From contig JANOBD010000029.1 in NCBI GenBank assembly GCA_031411495.1, positions 1 to 49,689 of the forward strand: a stretch of DNA of 49,689 nucleotides, given 5' to 3'. The DNA comes from JANOBD01 sp031411495. GTDB lineage: Bacteria; Planctomycetota; Phycisphaerae; Tepidisphaerales; Tepidisphaeraceae. Below are positions 27,119 through 36,378 of this stretch, piece after piece (the first letter of the stretch is position 1; each line of letters begins with the position of its first letter). The position numbers were made by a program, and so were the translations under genes. The notes below the pieces were generated by a model. That model ran no database searches. It worked only from the letters and a program-made list of their open reading frames with translations, and had not been told where the DNA came from.

Positions 27119-28120
27119 TCATTTGCGTGGAGGAGACGTCGATTCATGAAGTTCGAATCGCGTCGGCAACACGTGACGTTGGATTTCCGCTTCTCTTCTC
27201 TGTTCGATCATCTGATGCAGTACTTCAAACGCTTCCCTGCCCACCACTCGCGCATCCTGCACGACCGCGGTCATCTGCGGCTGCGTGATATAGCGCAATT
27301 CGCCGTCGTCGAACCCGACGATTGAAAGATCGTCAGGCACCTTGATGCCGAATCGACTGGCCTCGTTGATCGCACCGACCGCGGTAAACGGGTCGCCGAT
27401 ATAGAGCGCGGTGGGCGGTTCGCGCGTGGTTCGAAGCTTGCGGATGAGCTGTGTTCCACCATCGAGATTCGCGTATTCGCGGTATACGAGCCGCTCGTCG
27501 AATTCCATCCCGGCGGCCGAGAGTGCGTCGCGATATCCCTCGAGCCGATCAAGATGATCCGAGTCGTCCACGAGATTGATGCACACGCCGACGCGCTTGT
27601 GGCCCAGCGAAATCAGATGTTCAACCGCCTGGGCGCTGGTCTTGCGCGATTCGCAGTGGATCGAGCTGATGTTCAGATTGTCAAAGCGATCCCCGATAAC
27701 GACAGCTGGAAATCCCTCGCTGGCAATGACTTCGACGAGCTGGCGCGTACGATGTTCCGTGCGGATCACGACGCCGCGAACGCTCTTGCGATGGAAGAGC
27801 TGCGTGAACGATTCGCCGGGCAAGAGGGCCCGCGCGGTGTTCAGGATCATGAGGTCAAATCCCAGATCATCCATGCGATCGGCCATGCCCTGCATGACGG
27901 CCGCGTCGTACGGGGATCCGAGCGACGATGCGCCGGTGTAAAGGAAAGCGATATTGGTTGTGGAGCGTTTTCCGACCGCGGGGGTGTAACCCGAGCGGTT
28001 GACGGCCGCGAGGACGCGGGCGCGGACCTCGGCGGCAACCGTCGGATGGTTGTTGATCGCGCGGGAAACCGTCGCCGGTGAAACACCAAGAGTTCGAGCT
28101 ATTTCGCGGACTGAAGACAT
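27119..28120 (-). CDS. LacI-family transcriptional regulator
   Basis: A 333-residue regulator with the helix-turn-helix VREIARTLGVSPATVSRAIN at the extreme N-terminus and a sugar-binding core (FLYTGASSLGSPYDAAVMQG, LISLGHKRVGVCINL, SIVGFDDGELRYITQPQMTAV). The ATG at 28120 starts MSSVREIAR; a GTG three codons upstream is possible. It is divergent from the GH16 gene and lies upstream of the second pseudopilin / hydrolase pair. A perfect palindrome at its own promoter suggests autoregulation, and a degraded copy before the GH16 gene suggests shared control. The effector sugar is unknown. Confidence 0.92.
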   Translation of the reverse strand: MSSVREIARTLGVSPATVSRAINNHPTVAAEVRARVLAAVNRSGYTPAVGKRSTTNIAFLYTGASSLGSPYDAAVMQGMADRMDDLGFDLMILNTARALLPGESFTQLFHRKSVRGVVIRTEHRTRQLVEVIASEGFPAVVIGDRFDNLNISSIHCESRKTSAQAVEHLISLGHKRVGVCINLVDDSDHLDRLEGYRDALSAAGMEFDERLVYREYANLDGGTQLIRKLRTTREPPTALYIGDPFTAVGAINEASRFGIKVPDDLSIVGFDDGELRYITQPQMTAVVQDARVVGREAFEVLHQMIEQRREAEIQRHVLPTRFELHESTSPPRK

Positions 28121-28135
28121 TGATTGCACCGTTAC

Positions 28136-28179
28136 TGAAACTGTTTCACGAAATGTAACGCGCTTGTGGCGTATGTCAA
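28136..28179 (-). promoter_or_regulatory. Promoter with LacI-type operator TGAAACTGTTTCA
   Basis: On the minus strand: -35 TTGACA (28174-28179), 16-bp spacer, -10 TACATT (28152-28157), three bases, then the perfect palindrome at 28136-28148. The position over the start site fits repression of the LacI gene at 27119-28120. Confidence 0.78.
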
Positions 28180-28293
28180 CTACTTTTTGCCAGGGAGTGC
28201 GACGGCACTGTTTCCGGGCGTATTTGCCGGTAGATACGGTTCGTTACAGGACAAAAAGGTGCCCGTACGCAACATTCCAAAGATTTTGTTGCA

Positions 28294-28306
28294 GCAACTG
28301 TTTCAC
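28294..28306 (+). promoter_or_regulatory. Degenerate copy of the same operator upstream of GH16
   Basis: AGCAACTGTTTCA differs from TGAAACTGTTTCA at two positions, both in the left half. It is 43 bases before the GH16 start. No -10/-35 pair in the standard arrangement is clear here. Confidence 0.4.
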
Positions 28307-28349
28307 CGTGGTAGCCTTCCATGCCGCAAAGCGCGCGAGGAGTCTCTAC

Positions 28350-30149
28350 ATGCCGTTCTTCATCCACCGACGTGATCCCCTTCGTCGTCTCGGCATGGCT
28401 GCCGCGATGATGGCGGCACTCGCGTTCACGCCCACCGCCAATGCCGATCCGGCGGGCTGGGCGCTCAACTGGGCCGACGATTTCAACGGCACCTCCCTCG
28501 ATACCGTCCGCTGGGAAGCGCTCAACCGCCGCGACAGCTTCAACAACGAAAAACAATACTACCTGCCGAGCCAGGTCTCCGTTTCGGGCGGCAAGATGCG
28601 CATCACGGCGACCAATCAACCGCTGGATGGAAAAGCGTATCGATCCGGACTGATCCGCACATGGGCCGAACAAGCCTATGGTCGCTGGGAGGTGCGTGCC
28701 TCGCTCCCTTCGACCCAAGGCATGTGGCCGGCCATCTGGATTCTGCCGCGCAACGTCGCGTGGCCCGTCGGCGGCGAAATCGACATCATGGAAAACCGTG
28801 GCAGCGCGCCGACCATCGTCGGATCCGCCTATCACTATGGCGCCTCGGTCGCCGCCCACCAATATGTGTCGAAGGACTTCTCCTACAGTGTGAACAACAG
28901 CCCCGTCTCGTTCCAAGGCTCGATGCACACCTATGCCGTCGATTGGGACCCGTCGCGTATCCGCTACTCGATCGACGGCGTCCCGAGCTTCACCTTTTAT
29001 CAGGGCACTGCGCCGATCTCTTCGTCGCCGATGTCGCTGATCCTCAACCTCGCCGTCGGAGGTGACTTTGGCGGCGACCCGAACGCCACGACGGTCTTTC
29101 CACAGTACTTTGATGTCGATTCGGTCAAGGTCTACAACCGAAACAGCACCACGCGCGGCCTCGCCAACAGCGGCTTCGAAACGGTCGCCGGCGATCTCCT
29201 CACCGATTGGGATGAGTACAGCAACGTCACCAACGTAAGGGTCGACTCCGTTCCCGCCAACGCGCGGACGGGCGCGAACGCGGTTCAGATGTTCGGCCGA
29301 TTCAATGGTGCGGCTTCGAACAACTCCGGGCTGTACCAGGAAGTTCCGACCACGGCCGGCGAGGTCTGGCAGGTTGGCACGTTCGCGCGCAATCGGCCCG
29401 GCGACGCGCTTGCCGGAAGCAACACCGCGTCGATCAAGATCGAGTTTCTCAATGCCGGCGGCAGCGTGATCGACGCCGCCCTGCTCACCGTCGCGGATGC
29501 GACTTCGCCGACCGCGTATCGCGAAGCGGTTCTGCGCCGCACGGCGCCGGCAGGAGCGGTCTTCGCGCGGGCCGTGCTCGAGATGGTCCAGCGGAACAAC
29601 GCCGGCGGCGCGGTGAACTTCGATGACGCGTCGATCCGCCGATCCGCCGCGGGTTCGATACCCGGCGACATCAACCTGGATGGAACGCGCAACTCGCTCG
29701 ATCTCGACGCGCTGATGCACAGCCTCGCGTTGGTGAACTCGGCTTTCGATTTCAACGGCGATCTGAATGTGAACCAGTCGGATGTGGATTCCATACTCGC
29801 AAGCGCGTTCGGAACCACACGCGGCGATATCAATCTCGACCACTCTGTCAACTTCGACGACCTGCTGACGCTCGCGCAGAATTACGACCGCGTCGGCACC
29901 GGGACGTGGGCCGTCGGCGATCTCAACGGGGACAGCAAGGTCAACTTTGACGACCTGCTCCTGCTCGCCCAGCACTACGACGCGGGGGCGCTGAACGCGC
30001 CGAGCGGCGGCATCGTGCTGCCAAGCGATGTGGTTCAAGACTGGAAACTTGCACAGGCATTGGCTCCCGAACCGTCCGGCGCGTTGCCGTTGGCGGTTGT
30101 GGTGGCCGCACTTTCGAAACGCCGGGCGCATCATGCGGAGGCGCCCTGA
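28350..30149 (+). CDS. Secreted GH16 beta-glucanase with dockerin-like repeats and PEP-CTERM-like tail
   Basis: A 599-residue exported enzyme. Residues 1-32 form a signal peptide (ending NADP). The GH16 domain (about 35-280) carries GGEIDIMEN: nucleophile Glu143, Asp145 and acid/base Glu148. This family cuts beta-1,3 or beta-1,3-1,4 glucans such as laminarin. A carbohydrate-binding-like domain (about 285-430) follows. Then come EF-hand-like repeats, GDINLDGTRNSLDLDALMHS and two GD-x-N-x-D copies with VNFDDLLxLAQ. The end, PEPSGALPLAVVVAALSKRR, is a sorting-type tail. The ATG is chosen by its GAGGAG site and by the signal peptide. It is divergent from a LacI gene. Confidence 0.93.
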   Translation: MPFFIHRRDPLRRLGMAAAMMAALAFTPTANADPAGWALNWADDFNGTSLDTVRWEALNRRDSFNNEKQYYLPSQVSVSGGKMRITATNQPLDGKAYRSGLIRTWAEQAYGRWEVRASLPSTQGMWPAIWILPRNVAWPVGGEIDIMENRGSAPTIVGSAYHYGASVAAHQYVSKDFSYSVNNSPVSFQGSMHTYAVDWDPSRIRYSIDGVPSFTFYQGTAPISSSPMSLILNLAVGGDFGGDPNATTVFPQYFDVDSVKVYNRNSTTRGLANSGFETVAGDLLTDWDEYSNVTNVRVDSVPANARTGANAVQMFGRFNGAASNNSGLYQEVPTTAGEVWQVGTFARNRPGDALAGSNTASIKIEFLNAGGSVIDAALLTVADATSPTAYREAVLRRTAPAGAVFARAVLEMVQRNNAGGAVNFDDASIRRSAAGSIPGDINLDGTRNSLDLDALMHSLALVNSAFDFNGDLNVNQSDVDSILASAFGTTRGDINLDHSVNFDDLLTLAQNYDRVGTGTWAVGDLNGDSKVNFDDLLLLAQHYDAGALNAPSGGIVLPSDVVQDWKLAQALAPEPSGALPLAVVVAALSKRRAHHAEAP

Positions 30150-30193
30150 ACTTTGAGACGCGGAAGAAACAAAGAAACACTGAGGAGGATCGT

Positions 30194-31309
30194 ATGAATC
30201 GTCATTTTGCTCATGCAGCCCTTGCGATCGCCGTATTTGGATCGGCATCACTGACTCACGCGGTCAGCATGACCGTCGATCCCGCGGCGCAGTGGCTGGG
30301 ATACATGAACGTCTTCAATCTTGATTCGGCGGGCGGCGCGTTTCAATTTGGAAGCCCGTGGGGTCTGGGCGACCTTCCGGCAACGTTTGACGGCGCGACG
30401 CTTACGCTTGCTCCGAACTCCATCGGAGACCCGAACGAATACTGGTACACCCCCAGCGGCGGCCCCGGCTCCACCGGCAACAAGAAGATGGACGCCGTCT
30501 TCTACGTCGAAAACAGTGATACCTTCGTCGGCCAGACCGTGAACTTCACGGGCACCGTTCTCTCGAACTCGCTGACCTCGGCTCACCAGACCTATGCGTT
30601 CATTCGCGATTTCGCGCCCAACTATTCGTCGTTCGTCGAGACACACGTCCTCGCGACTCCCGGCGCGTTTGACCTCACGCTCGTGACCGTCCCCGAAGCC
30701 GGCAGGCACGTGCAGTACGGATTTGAAACGCTTGGCGCCTGCGTCTGGATCACCGATGTCGCCCCGTACGGCCAGGTGAAGGTCACCGCCAGTACGCCTC
30801 ACCTGCTCGGCGATTTTGACATCGACGGCGATCGCGACGCGCACGATATCGATCTGCTCTTCAGCGCGACGCCGGGTGCGATTCCGCCCGCGAATGCGAT
30901 CTATGACGTCAACGCCGACGGACAGGTGAAGAACACGGTCAACACCGCGGGAAGCGACGCGGACTATTGGGTACGCACGATCAAGGCGACCGAATACGGC
31001 GACTCAAACCTGGATGGGAAGGTCGATTTTGACGACCTCCTCACGCTCGCCCAGAACTACAACACCAACGGCACGCCAAGCTGGGCGGCCGGCAACTTCA
31101 ACGGCGACGTCGGCGTCAATTTTGACGATCTGCTGACGCTCGCCCAGCACTACCGCTTCGGCGTGCTCCTCGACAACTCGGCGCTCGCCGACGCGGGTGG
31201 CAGCACGTTTGTATCGGATCTGGCGCTCGCACGATCGATGGTCCCGGAGCCCACATCGCTTGCTCTAGGGACATTGGCGTTCGCCATGGGACGGCGCCGT
31301 CGGAGTTAA
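30194..31309 (+). CDS. PEP-CTERM protein with paired dockerin-like repeats
   Basis: A 371-residue exported protein: signal peptide (about 1-23, ending LTHA), a beta-rich domain of about 180 residues, then calcium-loop-like segments (GDFDIDGDRDAHDIDLLF and two copies of VxFDDLLTLAQ(N/H)Y at about 280 and 315). It ends VPEPTSLALGTLAFAMGRRRR. The body has no recognised enzyme motif and may bind carbohydrate. A GAGGAGGA ribosome-binding site precedes the ATG. It starts 44 bases after the GH16 stop with no terminator between, so the two are probably co-transcribed. Confidence 0.88.
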   Translation: MNRHFAHAALAIAVFGSASLTHAVSMTVDPAAQWLGYMNVFNLDSAGGAFQFGSPWGLGDLPATFDGATLTLAPNSIGDPNEYWYTPSGGPGSTGNKKMDAVFYVENSDTFVGQTVNFTGTVLSNSLTSAHQTYAFIRDFAPNYSSFVETHVLATPGAFDLTLVTVPEAGRHVQYGFETLGACVWITDVAPYGQVKVTASTPHLLGDFDIDGDRDAHDIDLLFSATPGAIPPANAIYDVNADGQVKNTVNTAGSDADYWVRTIKATEYGDSNLDGKVDFDDLLTLAQNYNTNGTPSWAAGNFNGDVGVNFDDLLTLAQHYRFGVLLDNSALADAGGSTFVSDLALARSMVPEPTSLALGTLAFAMGRRRRS

Positions 31310-31389
31310 CGGACCCGCGACAGGTCGTCGCATGAGGAATTGGCGTTTGCCATCAACCAGAGACAGTGAAACAGTATTTCGGAGGAACA

Positions 31390-33147
31390 ATGCGAAAAAT
31401 CGGAATGAACACGTCAATCATGATTGCGGCTGTACTTGCCGTCGGGTCGGGGCTTGCGCACGCGCAGCTCATCAACGGCGACTTTGAATCCAGTGATCCC
31501 GGTTACGGCGCGGCGGGTTGGGGCTGCTTTAACGCCGCCTACACCTCGACCGAATACGCACGTGGCGGGAGCACGAAATCGTTCAAGATCTACGGCCCGT
31601 TCTTCCAGTACGGCGGCGCCGGCGGCACGCAGTCGCTGCCTGCCGTCGCCGGGACGAGTTACACGCTTGAGGGATACGCGCTGAGCCCGGCCAACGACTT
31701 TCTCACCGGGAACAACTTCGCGACGCTGAAGCTCGAGTTCCTTAACGCAAGCAACGCGGTTATCAGCTCAACGGAATCGGTGTTTGACCACACCAGACCC
31801 CCCGACGTCTGGAATCTGCTTTCGACGACCGCGGTCGCCCCGGCGGGTACGACTTCCATGACGGCAGTCATTGTCCACGTGCAGATGAACAACCCGGTCT
31901 CCGGCGGCGCTGCCTTCTTTGATGATGTCTCGCTCGGCCAGAGCATCGTCGTGCCGAACCCGACCTGGGTTACCGACGCCGATGCCGATTACCTTACCGC
32001 CAGCAACTGGGCCGCCGGCGGCGCGCCAAACGGCGTTGGTGCGACGGCTAACTTCAAGGGCGCCATCACGGCCCCGCGAACCATCTCAATCAACGGCCCG
32101 GTGACTCTGACAACCATCAACTTCGACAACCTCAACCGCTACACCCTCGCGGGCAGCGGCTCGCTCGCCACGGGCGCTTCGACCGGCAATGCGATGATCA
32201 GTGTTGTCAAAGGCAGCCATACGATCGCCACCCAGTTCCTGGTCAACGCGACGACCGACGCGGTAATCGCCTCGGGCTCGACGCTCTCGATCACCGGTCC
32301 GACCGTTATTCCCAACGGCGCGTTCCTGAACGCCGCCGGCGCCGGAACGCTTCGCATCGCATCGGCGGTCGACAGCTACGGCGGAACCCCGACGCTGCAG
32401 GCCAATGGCGGCAAGCTCGTGCTCGATGCCGATGTGACGGCAGTCAATCTCGTTTCGACCTCCGGCAGCGTCGACGTGAATACCTCGCAGCATCTCACCA
32501 CCCTGAGCGTTGCGGGCGGCGCGCGGATGAAGATCACCGACAAACCCGCGCTTTCCACGATCTCCACCTACCAGGTCACACTGGCGACGGGTGGAACGCT
32601 GGATATTGGCGACAACGCCGTCATCCTCAACTACGACACGGTCAGCCCGATGCCGGAGCTGTCCGCGGCGCTCGCAGCCGGCGCGGCCGGCAACTTCGCA
32701 GGCACCGGGCTCATCAGCTCGAACATTCCGACCAACGCCAAGCTGGGCATCGGTATCGTCGAAAACTCCTCGCTGCCGGTATCGACGACCTACCTCGGCG
32801 AGCCGACCGATGACACCACCCTGCTCATCCGCACCACTCTCAAGGGTGACTGCGACCTGAACGGATTGGTAAACTTCGACGACCTGCTGCGTCTGGCCCA
32901 GAGCTACGGCGGCAGCGGTAAGACCTGGGTCAACGGCGATTCCAACTACAACGGGCTCGTCAATTTCGACGACCTGCTGTCGCTCGCTCAGAACTACGGG
33001 CTGAGCGTGCTGCAGGATGCGGGCTCGATCACGGGCGCGGGCAGCGCTTTCTCGAGTGACATGCGGTTGCTCCAGGCGCTGCTTCCCGAGCCGACATCGC
33101 TCACCGCGCTCGCCGGAACGATGTTCGTGTTGCGTCGTCGCCGCTGA
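31390..33147 (+). CDS. PEP-CTERM protein: binding-like domain, beta-helix, dockerin-like repeats
   Basis: A 585-residue exported protein. A signal peptide (about 1-25, ending AHAQ) is followed by a jelly-roll-like domain (LINGDFESSDPGYGAAGW to FFDDVSLGQ, about 26-190) resembling carbohydrate-binding modules. A repetitive beta-helix-like region (about 195-430) begins ADADYLTASNWAAGGAPNG. A linker with GIGIVENS and LLIRTTLKGDCDLNGLVNFDD leads to two dockerin-like repeats. The tail is LPEPTSLTALAGTMFVLRRRR. GGAGGA lies four bases before the ATG. It is third in the GH16 gene cluster; a terminator follows. Confidence 0.88.
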   Translation: MRKIGMNTSIMIAAVLAVGSGLAHAQLINGDFESSDPGYGAAGWGCFNAAYTSTEYARGGSTKSFKIYGPFFQYGGAGGTQSLPAVAGTSYTLEGYALSPANDFLTGNNFATLKLEFLNASNAVISSTESVFDHTRPPDVWNLLSTTAVAPAGTTSMTAVIVHVQMNNPVSGGAAFFDDVSLGQSIVVPNPTWVTDADADYLTASNWAAGGAPNGVGATANFKGAITAPRTISINGPVTLTTINFDNLNRYTLAGSGSLATGASTGNAMISVVKGSHTIATQFLVNATTDAVIASGSTLSITGPTVIPNGAFLNAAGAGTLRIASAVDSYGGTPTLQANGGKLVLDADVTAVNLVSTSGSVDVNTSQHLTTLSVAGGARMKITDKPALSTISTYQVTLATGGTLDIGDNAVILNYDTVSPMPELSAALAAGAAGNFAGTGLISSNIPTNAKLGIGIVENSSLPVSTTYLGEPTDDTTLLIRTTLKGDCDLNGLVNFDDLLRLAQSYGGSGKTWVNGDSNYNGLVNFDDLLSLAQNYGLSVLQDAGSITGAGSAFSSDMRLLQALLPEPTSLTALAGTMFVLRRRR

Positions 33148-33175
33148 TCGGTTGGTTTAAGCTTTGACTGAAGGG

Positions 33176-33225
33176 ATCGGCTCTCGATGCCGCCGTCGGC
33201 GCGCTCGAGAGCCGATTCTGTTTAC
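33176..33225 (+). terminator. Terminator hairpin in the convergent gap
   Basis: ATCGGCTCTCGA (33176-33187) and TCGAGAGCCGAT (33205-33216) pair exactly around a 17-base loop, followed by TCTGTTTA. It would end the plus-strand GH16 cluster. The symmetric stem could also act on the minus-strand xylanase gene, whose stop is 148 bases away. Confidence 0.72.
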
Positions 33226-33372
33226 ATTCAACTGGCTCGCGCCCGACACCATGCCGCCGAAGTTGAAGGCATTGCGCACGCGCGTGCGCCAGTCGCGGCA
33301 GCGATCACGATGAGCCAATCACGCTTGCGCCGGCACTGCGTCTCGCGTCTCCCGTGTCGGACCCAGGTCAAG

Positions 33373-36285
33373 TTACGCTCCGCCGCGTCTGCTGCGGCGC
33401 GTGAGAACGGCAGCGAGAAGAATGCAGCCGGAGACCGGTTCGGGCACCAGCGCACGCGCGAGCTCCCAATCGTGCCTGAAATCCGAATCGAGCCCCGGGG
33501 CCAGGTGCGAAAGGAACCCCGCATCGTAGTTCTGCGCGACCAGCAGGAGATCCGCGAAATCGACGACGCCGTCATAGTTGCCGTCGCCTTCAGACCAGAC
33601 GTGAGCGGTTCCCGGAGATTCGTAGCTCTGCGCCAGGCGAAGCAGATCGTCGAAGTTCACCGTGCCATCCAGATTGGCGTCGCCGAGCAGCGTCACACGG
33701 AACAGCACCGCCGTCGCATCGACGCCAACGCCGCCGAAGCTCGCGAGGTTCATGCCCGCCGCCTCGGCATACCCGATCCCGAGCGCGGGTGCGCCGACGA
33801 GCATCGCGCTGTTGATACCCGATGCGCCATTCCATGCGCCCGACCCGCGGGCGGCGACGATCGCTCCGCGAATCGAAGCCAGCGGGCTCGCCGAGCTTTC
33901 GCCGTAATCGACAACCCAGGCCGTACCCGTGATATCGAGCGAGCCTGTGGTTCCGACCGCGAGCGAACGGGTGAGGCTCGTTCCTGAAGTGGTCCGAAGC
34001 GTACCGTCGTTGATGGCCATCGAGGCGAACTGGACGCTTTTCAGATTGAATGTGCCGGCACCACTTTTCACGAGCGACAGATTGTTCGTCGCTGGCGTCA
34101 GGTCGCCGGTGATGGAAAACACCGCGCTCGCATCGACGCGCACGGTCAGCGAGTCGTTCGCGATTACGTTCGTTGACACAGTGTGCGCGCCCTGCAGAAC
34201 ATTAATCCGTGCATCGTTGGCGCCGTTCACATCGAGCGTGATCGGGCCGGTGCCGCCGATCGTGTAGGTCGCTGCGCTGATGAAGTTCATCTGGCCGACG
34301 GTAACTGGTGAATCGACCGTAAGCGTTCGCGCCGCGCCGGCGGCTCCGAAGTGCGCCGTCGTACCGATCGCGTTGAGGAGTGTGCCCGTCCAGTGCGAGC
34401 CGGTATTCCAGCTGCCCGAGTCGGTCGGCTTCCAGAAGAACCAATCCGGCGGAGCCGCGAGCGAAACTGCGTACTGCGATGTTCCCTTCGCGAGATTCAT
34501 CGCGAAGGTCTGCCCGCCGAGGTTGTAGTCGCCGTAGTAGCCGTTGAAGCTGATCGAGCCGTCCGCGCCGACCGTGGGCGTGACGTGGGTGGTCCAGCCG
34601 TTGGCGGTGTTGCCGTCCCAGTCGGCGATGCCGAGCTGGTCCTGCCACTTCTTTCCGGCATCGGTCAGGGTCCAGGTGTTGAAGTCGGCGGTGTTGACCG
34701 TGTAGAGCGCCGCCTGCGGCGCGAAGAGCGTCGTCGCGCCGGTGCCGCTCTCCTGGTGGAATCCCCACATCATGAAGCCGGTGGTATCGGCATTGCCGTA
34801 GGTGAGCCGGAGCATCTCGCCGAGGATGGTCGCGCCGTCTGCGGTCGTCAGGCTCGATTGCACGCCGAACTCGGTGAGCGCGATCGGCAGACCCTGGACG
34901 GCGAGGTTCTGGATGTTCGCCACCACCTTGTTGGCGCTGTGCGTGCCCGGCGAGGGATAATACTGCGAGCCGATGCCCTGCACGACATCGCCGTACCCCG
35001 CGGCGATGCCGGCATTGCGAACCGCCTCGACGTTCTGCACGAAGTAATTCGCGTACGAGCCATCGTCCAGAACGTTGTACTCGTTCATGAACACTCTGGC
35101 GGTTGCGCCGGAGGAGGCGATCGCCGCCTTGGTTTCGCGATAGATGTCGGCCACGCCGGTCGCGCCGTAGACGTTCCAGTAGTTGTGCCGAAGATCGGTC
35201 GGCGTGGAGGGCGCGCCGGCGCCGGTGTGGTAGCTCTCGTTGTAGACGTCGAGCTCGACGTACTTCTTCGCGCGGTCGGTGCTCACGCCGGTGCCGACGT
35301 AGTAGGCGATCCGTTCGGTGATCTCGGTTCGCAGGTCCGCCTTCGCGGTCGCGTCGCCGAGGTACGCCTTGTCGAGCAGGCCGTTGCTCGGCGCGGCGTT
35401 GTTGTTCAAGACCCAGGAAGGCTGCTGGCCATTGTTCGAGTTGTCGCCCCAGATCAGGTTGTGCATGCGGGTGCGCAGGTTGTTGTTCTGCGCAAAGGTG
35501 AGCATCTGGTCGACGGCGGTCATCGTATTCACATCGCGCGTCGCCTCGTTGTATGCCCACTTGCCGGCATTTTCGGGGACGATCGCGTTGAAGTTCTGTT
35601 TCAATCGCGCCTGGTACTGCGTCTGCAACGTGGTTGAACCCGATCCGAGATAGTTGTTGACGCCGGTCGAACTGGTTCCGGGGACGGCCGTTCCGAAGTT
35701 GAACGCGTTGCGGGCGAGATCGACATGAATCGATTGTCCGCCCAGCAGTCGAATGCCGCCGGGGCCGGTGAGATTGACGGTCGCATTCCCTCGCCGGTAA
35801 TTGGCGATGTACGTGTCGGACGCCGCCAGCGCGTTCGCGTTGGTGGACGCGTTCGAAACCGTCGCGCCGGTCACTTTCAGGTTGCGCAGCGTCAACGCGC
35901 GCAAAGCATCGGTCGGCGTGTCGTTGTTGTATTCCAGGCGGACGAAATGCGTCCCCGCCGGCAATGAGAGCGAACTCGAATAGGTGCCGAAGCTCGAGCC
36001 GACGTCAAATCCGATTTTCGAATCGTCCACCACCAGGTTCATGTGCGGGCTCGACACGCCAGATGCCTGCATGTCGAACGACACGGCGCCGGGTGCCGCG
36101 AGCGTGATGTATGTCCCCAGGTAGCCGTTGCTGCTGAGGACGACATCGGTCCCGGAGAGCGAGCCGGTCGATCGCAGGGCAAGCGCCGAGCCCGTCACGG
36201 TCGTCTGAGCGCTCGCGGCGGTCGAGCTGCACGCGAACGCGAGCAACATCATCCGACGCAATCTGTCCGGCAGTCGCTGGTTCAT
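33373..36285 (-). CDS. Large multidomain GH10 endo-xylanase, PEP-CTERM anchored
   Basis: A 970-residue secreted enzyme. Signal peptide 1-26 (AASAQ), then a binding-like domain (about 30-190) with FVRLEYNNDTPTDALRALTLRN. The GH10 barrel (about 190-570) has acid/base Glu350 in VYNESYH and nucleophile Glu472 in ALTEFGV. GH10 cuts beta-1,4-xylan. From about 590, a beta-helix-like region starts at WNTGSHW and runs to the module LDITGTAWVVDY and GIGYAEA. Next are FRVTLLGDANLDGTVNFDD and a second dockerin-like repeat. The tail is VPEPVSGCILLAAVLTRRSRR. It is downstream of a relative sharing the same C-terminal module. Confidence 0.93.
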   Translation of the reverse strand: MNQRLPDRLRRMMLLAFACSSTAASAQTTVTGSALALRSTGSLSGTDVVLSSNGYLGTYITLAAPGAVSFDMQASGVSSPHMNLVVDDSKIGFDVGSSFGTYSSSLSLPAGTHFVRLEYNNDTPTDALRALTLRNLKVTGATVSNASTNANALAASDTYIANYRRGNATVNLTGPGGIRLLGGQSIHVDLARNAFNFGTAVPGTSSTGVNNYLGSGSTTLQTQYQARLKQNFNAIVPENAGKWAYNEATRDVNTMTAVDQMLTFAQNNNLRTRMHNLIWGDNSNNGQQPSWVLNNNAAPSNGLLDKAYLGDATAKADLRTEITERIAYYVGTGVSTDRAKKYVELDVYNESYHTGAGAPSTPTDLRHNYWNVYGATGVADIYRETKAAIASSGATARVFMNEYNVLDDGSYANYFVQNVEAVRNAGIAAGYGDVVQGIGSQYYPSPGTHSANKVVANIQNLAVQGLPIALTEFGVQSSLTTADGATILGEMLRLTYGNADTTGFMMWGFHQESGTGATTLFAPQAALYTVNTADFNTWTLTDAGKKWQDQLGIADWDGNTANGWTTHVTPTVGADGSISFNGYYGDYNLGGQTFAMNLAKGTSQYAVSLAAPPDWFFWKPTDSGSWNTGSHWTGTLLNAIGTTAHFGAAGAARTLTVDSPVTVGQMNFISAATYTIGGTGPITLDVNGANDARINVLQGAHTVSTNVIANDSLTVRVDASAVFSITGDLTPATNNLSLVKSGAGTFNLKSVQFASMAINDGTLRTTSGTSLTRSLAVGTTGSLDITGTAWVVDYGESSASPLASIRGAIVAARGSGAWNGASGINSAMLVGAPALGIGYAEAAGMNLASFGGVGVDATAVLFRVTLLGDANLDGTVNFDDLLRLAQSYESPGTAHVWSEGDGNYDGVVDFADLLLVAQNYDAGFLSHLAPGLDSDFRHDWELARALVPEPVSGCILLAAVLTRRSRRGGA

Positions 36286-36311
36286 GGTTTTCCCGGTGTC
36301 GAGTTCGAAGC

Positions 36312-36351
36312 GTAGAAAGCGAGCCGCCCACCGATCAGGAAGGCGGCTCGC
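36312..36351 (-). terminator. Terminator between the beta-helix gene and the xylanase gene
   Basis: GCGAGCCGCC (36319-36328) and GGCGGCTCGC (36342-36351) pair exactly around 13 bases. On the minus strand the stem is followed by TTTCTACG. The short T-run may give partial termination, so downstream GH10 expression may depend on read-through. Confidence 0.65.
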
Positions 36352-36378
36352 GAAATCCGGCAGGCGGCTTACGCGTGA

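Noticed and set aside
28176..30251. 691-residue antisense frame over the GH16 gene
   Set aside because: Composition is that of a GC-rich shadow frame; the GH16 protein on the other strand has clear catalytic and signal sequences.
33274..33289. 16-bp palindrome GCGCACGCGCGTGCGC in the convergent gap
   Set aside because: Alternating GC sequence in a GC-rich genome; no promoter or T-run beside it, so chance is likely.
34202..35637. Long frames on both strands inside the GH10 gene
   Set aside because: Arg-rich out-of-frame translations; the GH10 frame has both catalytic Glu motifs.
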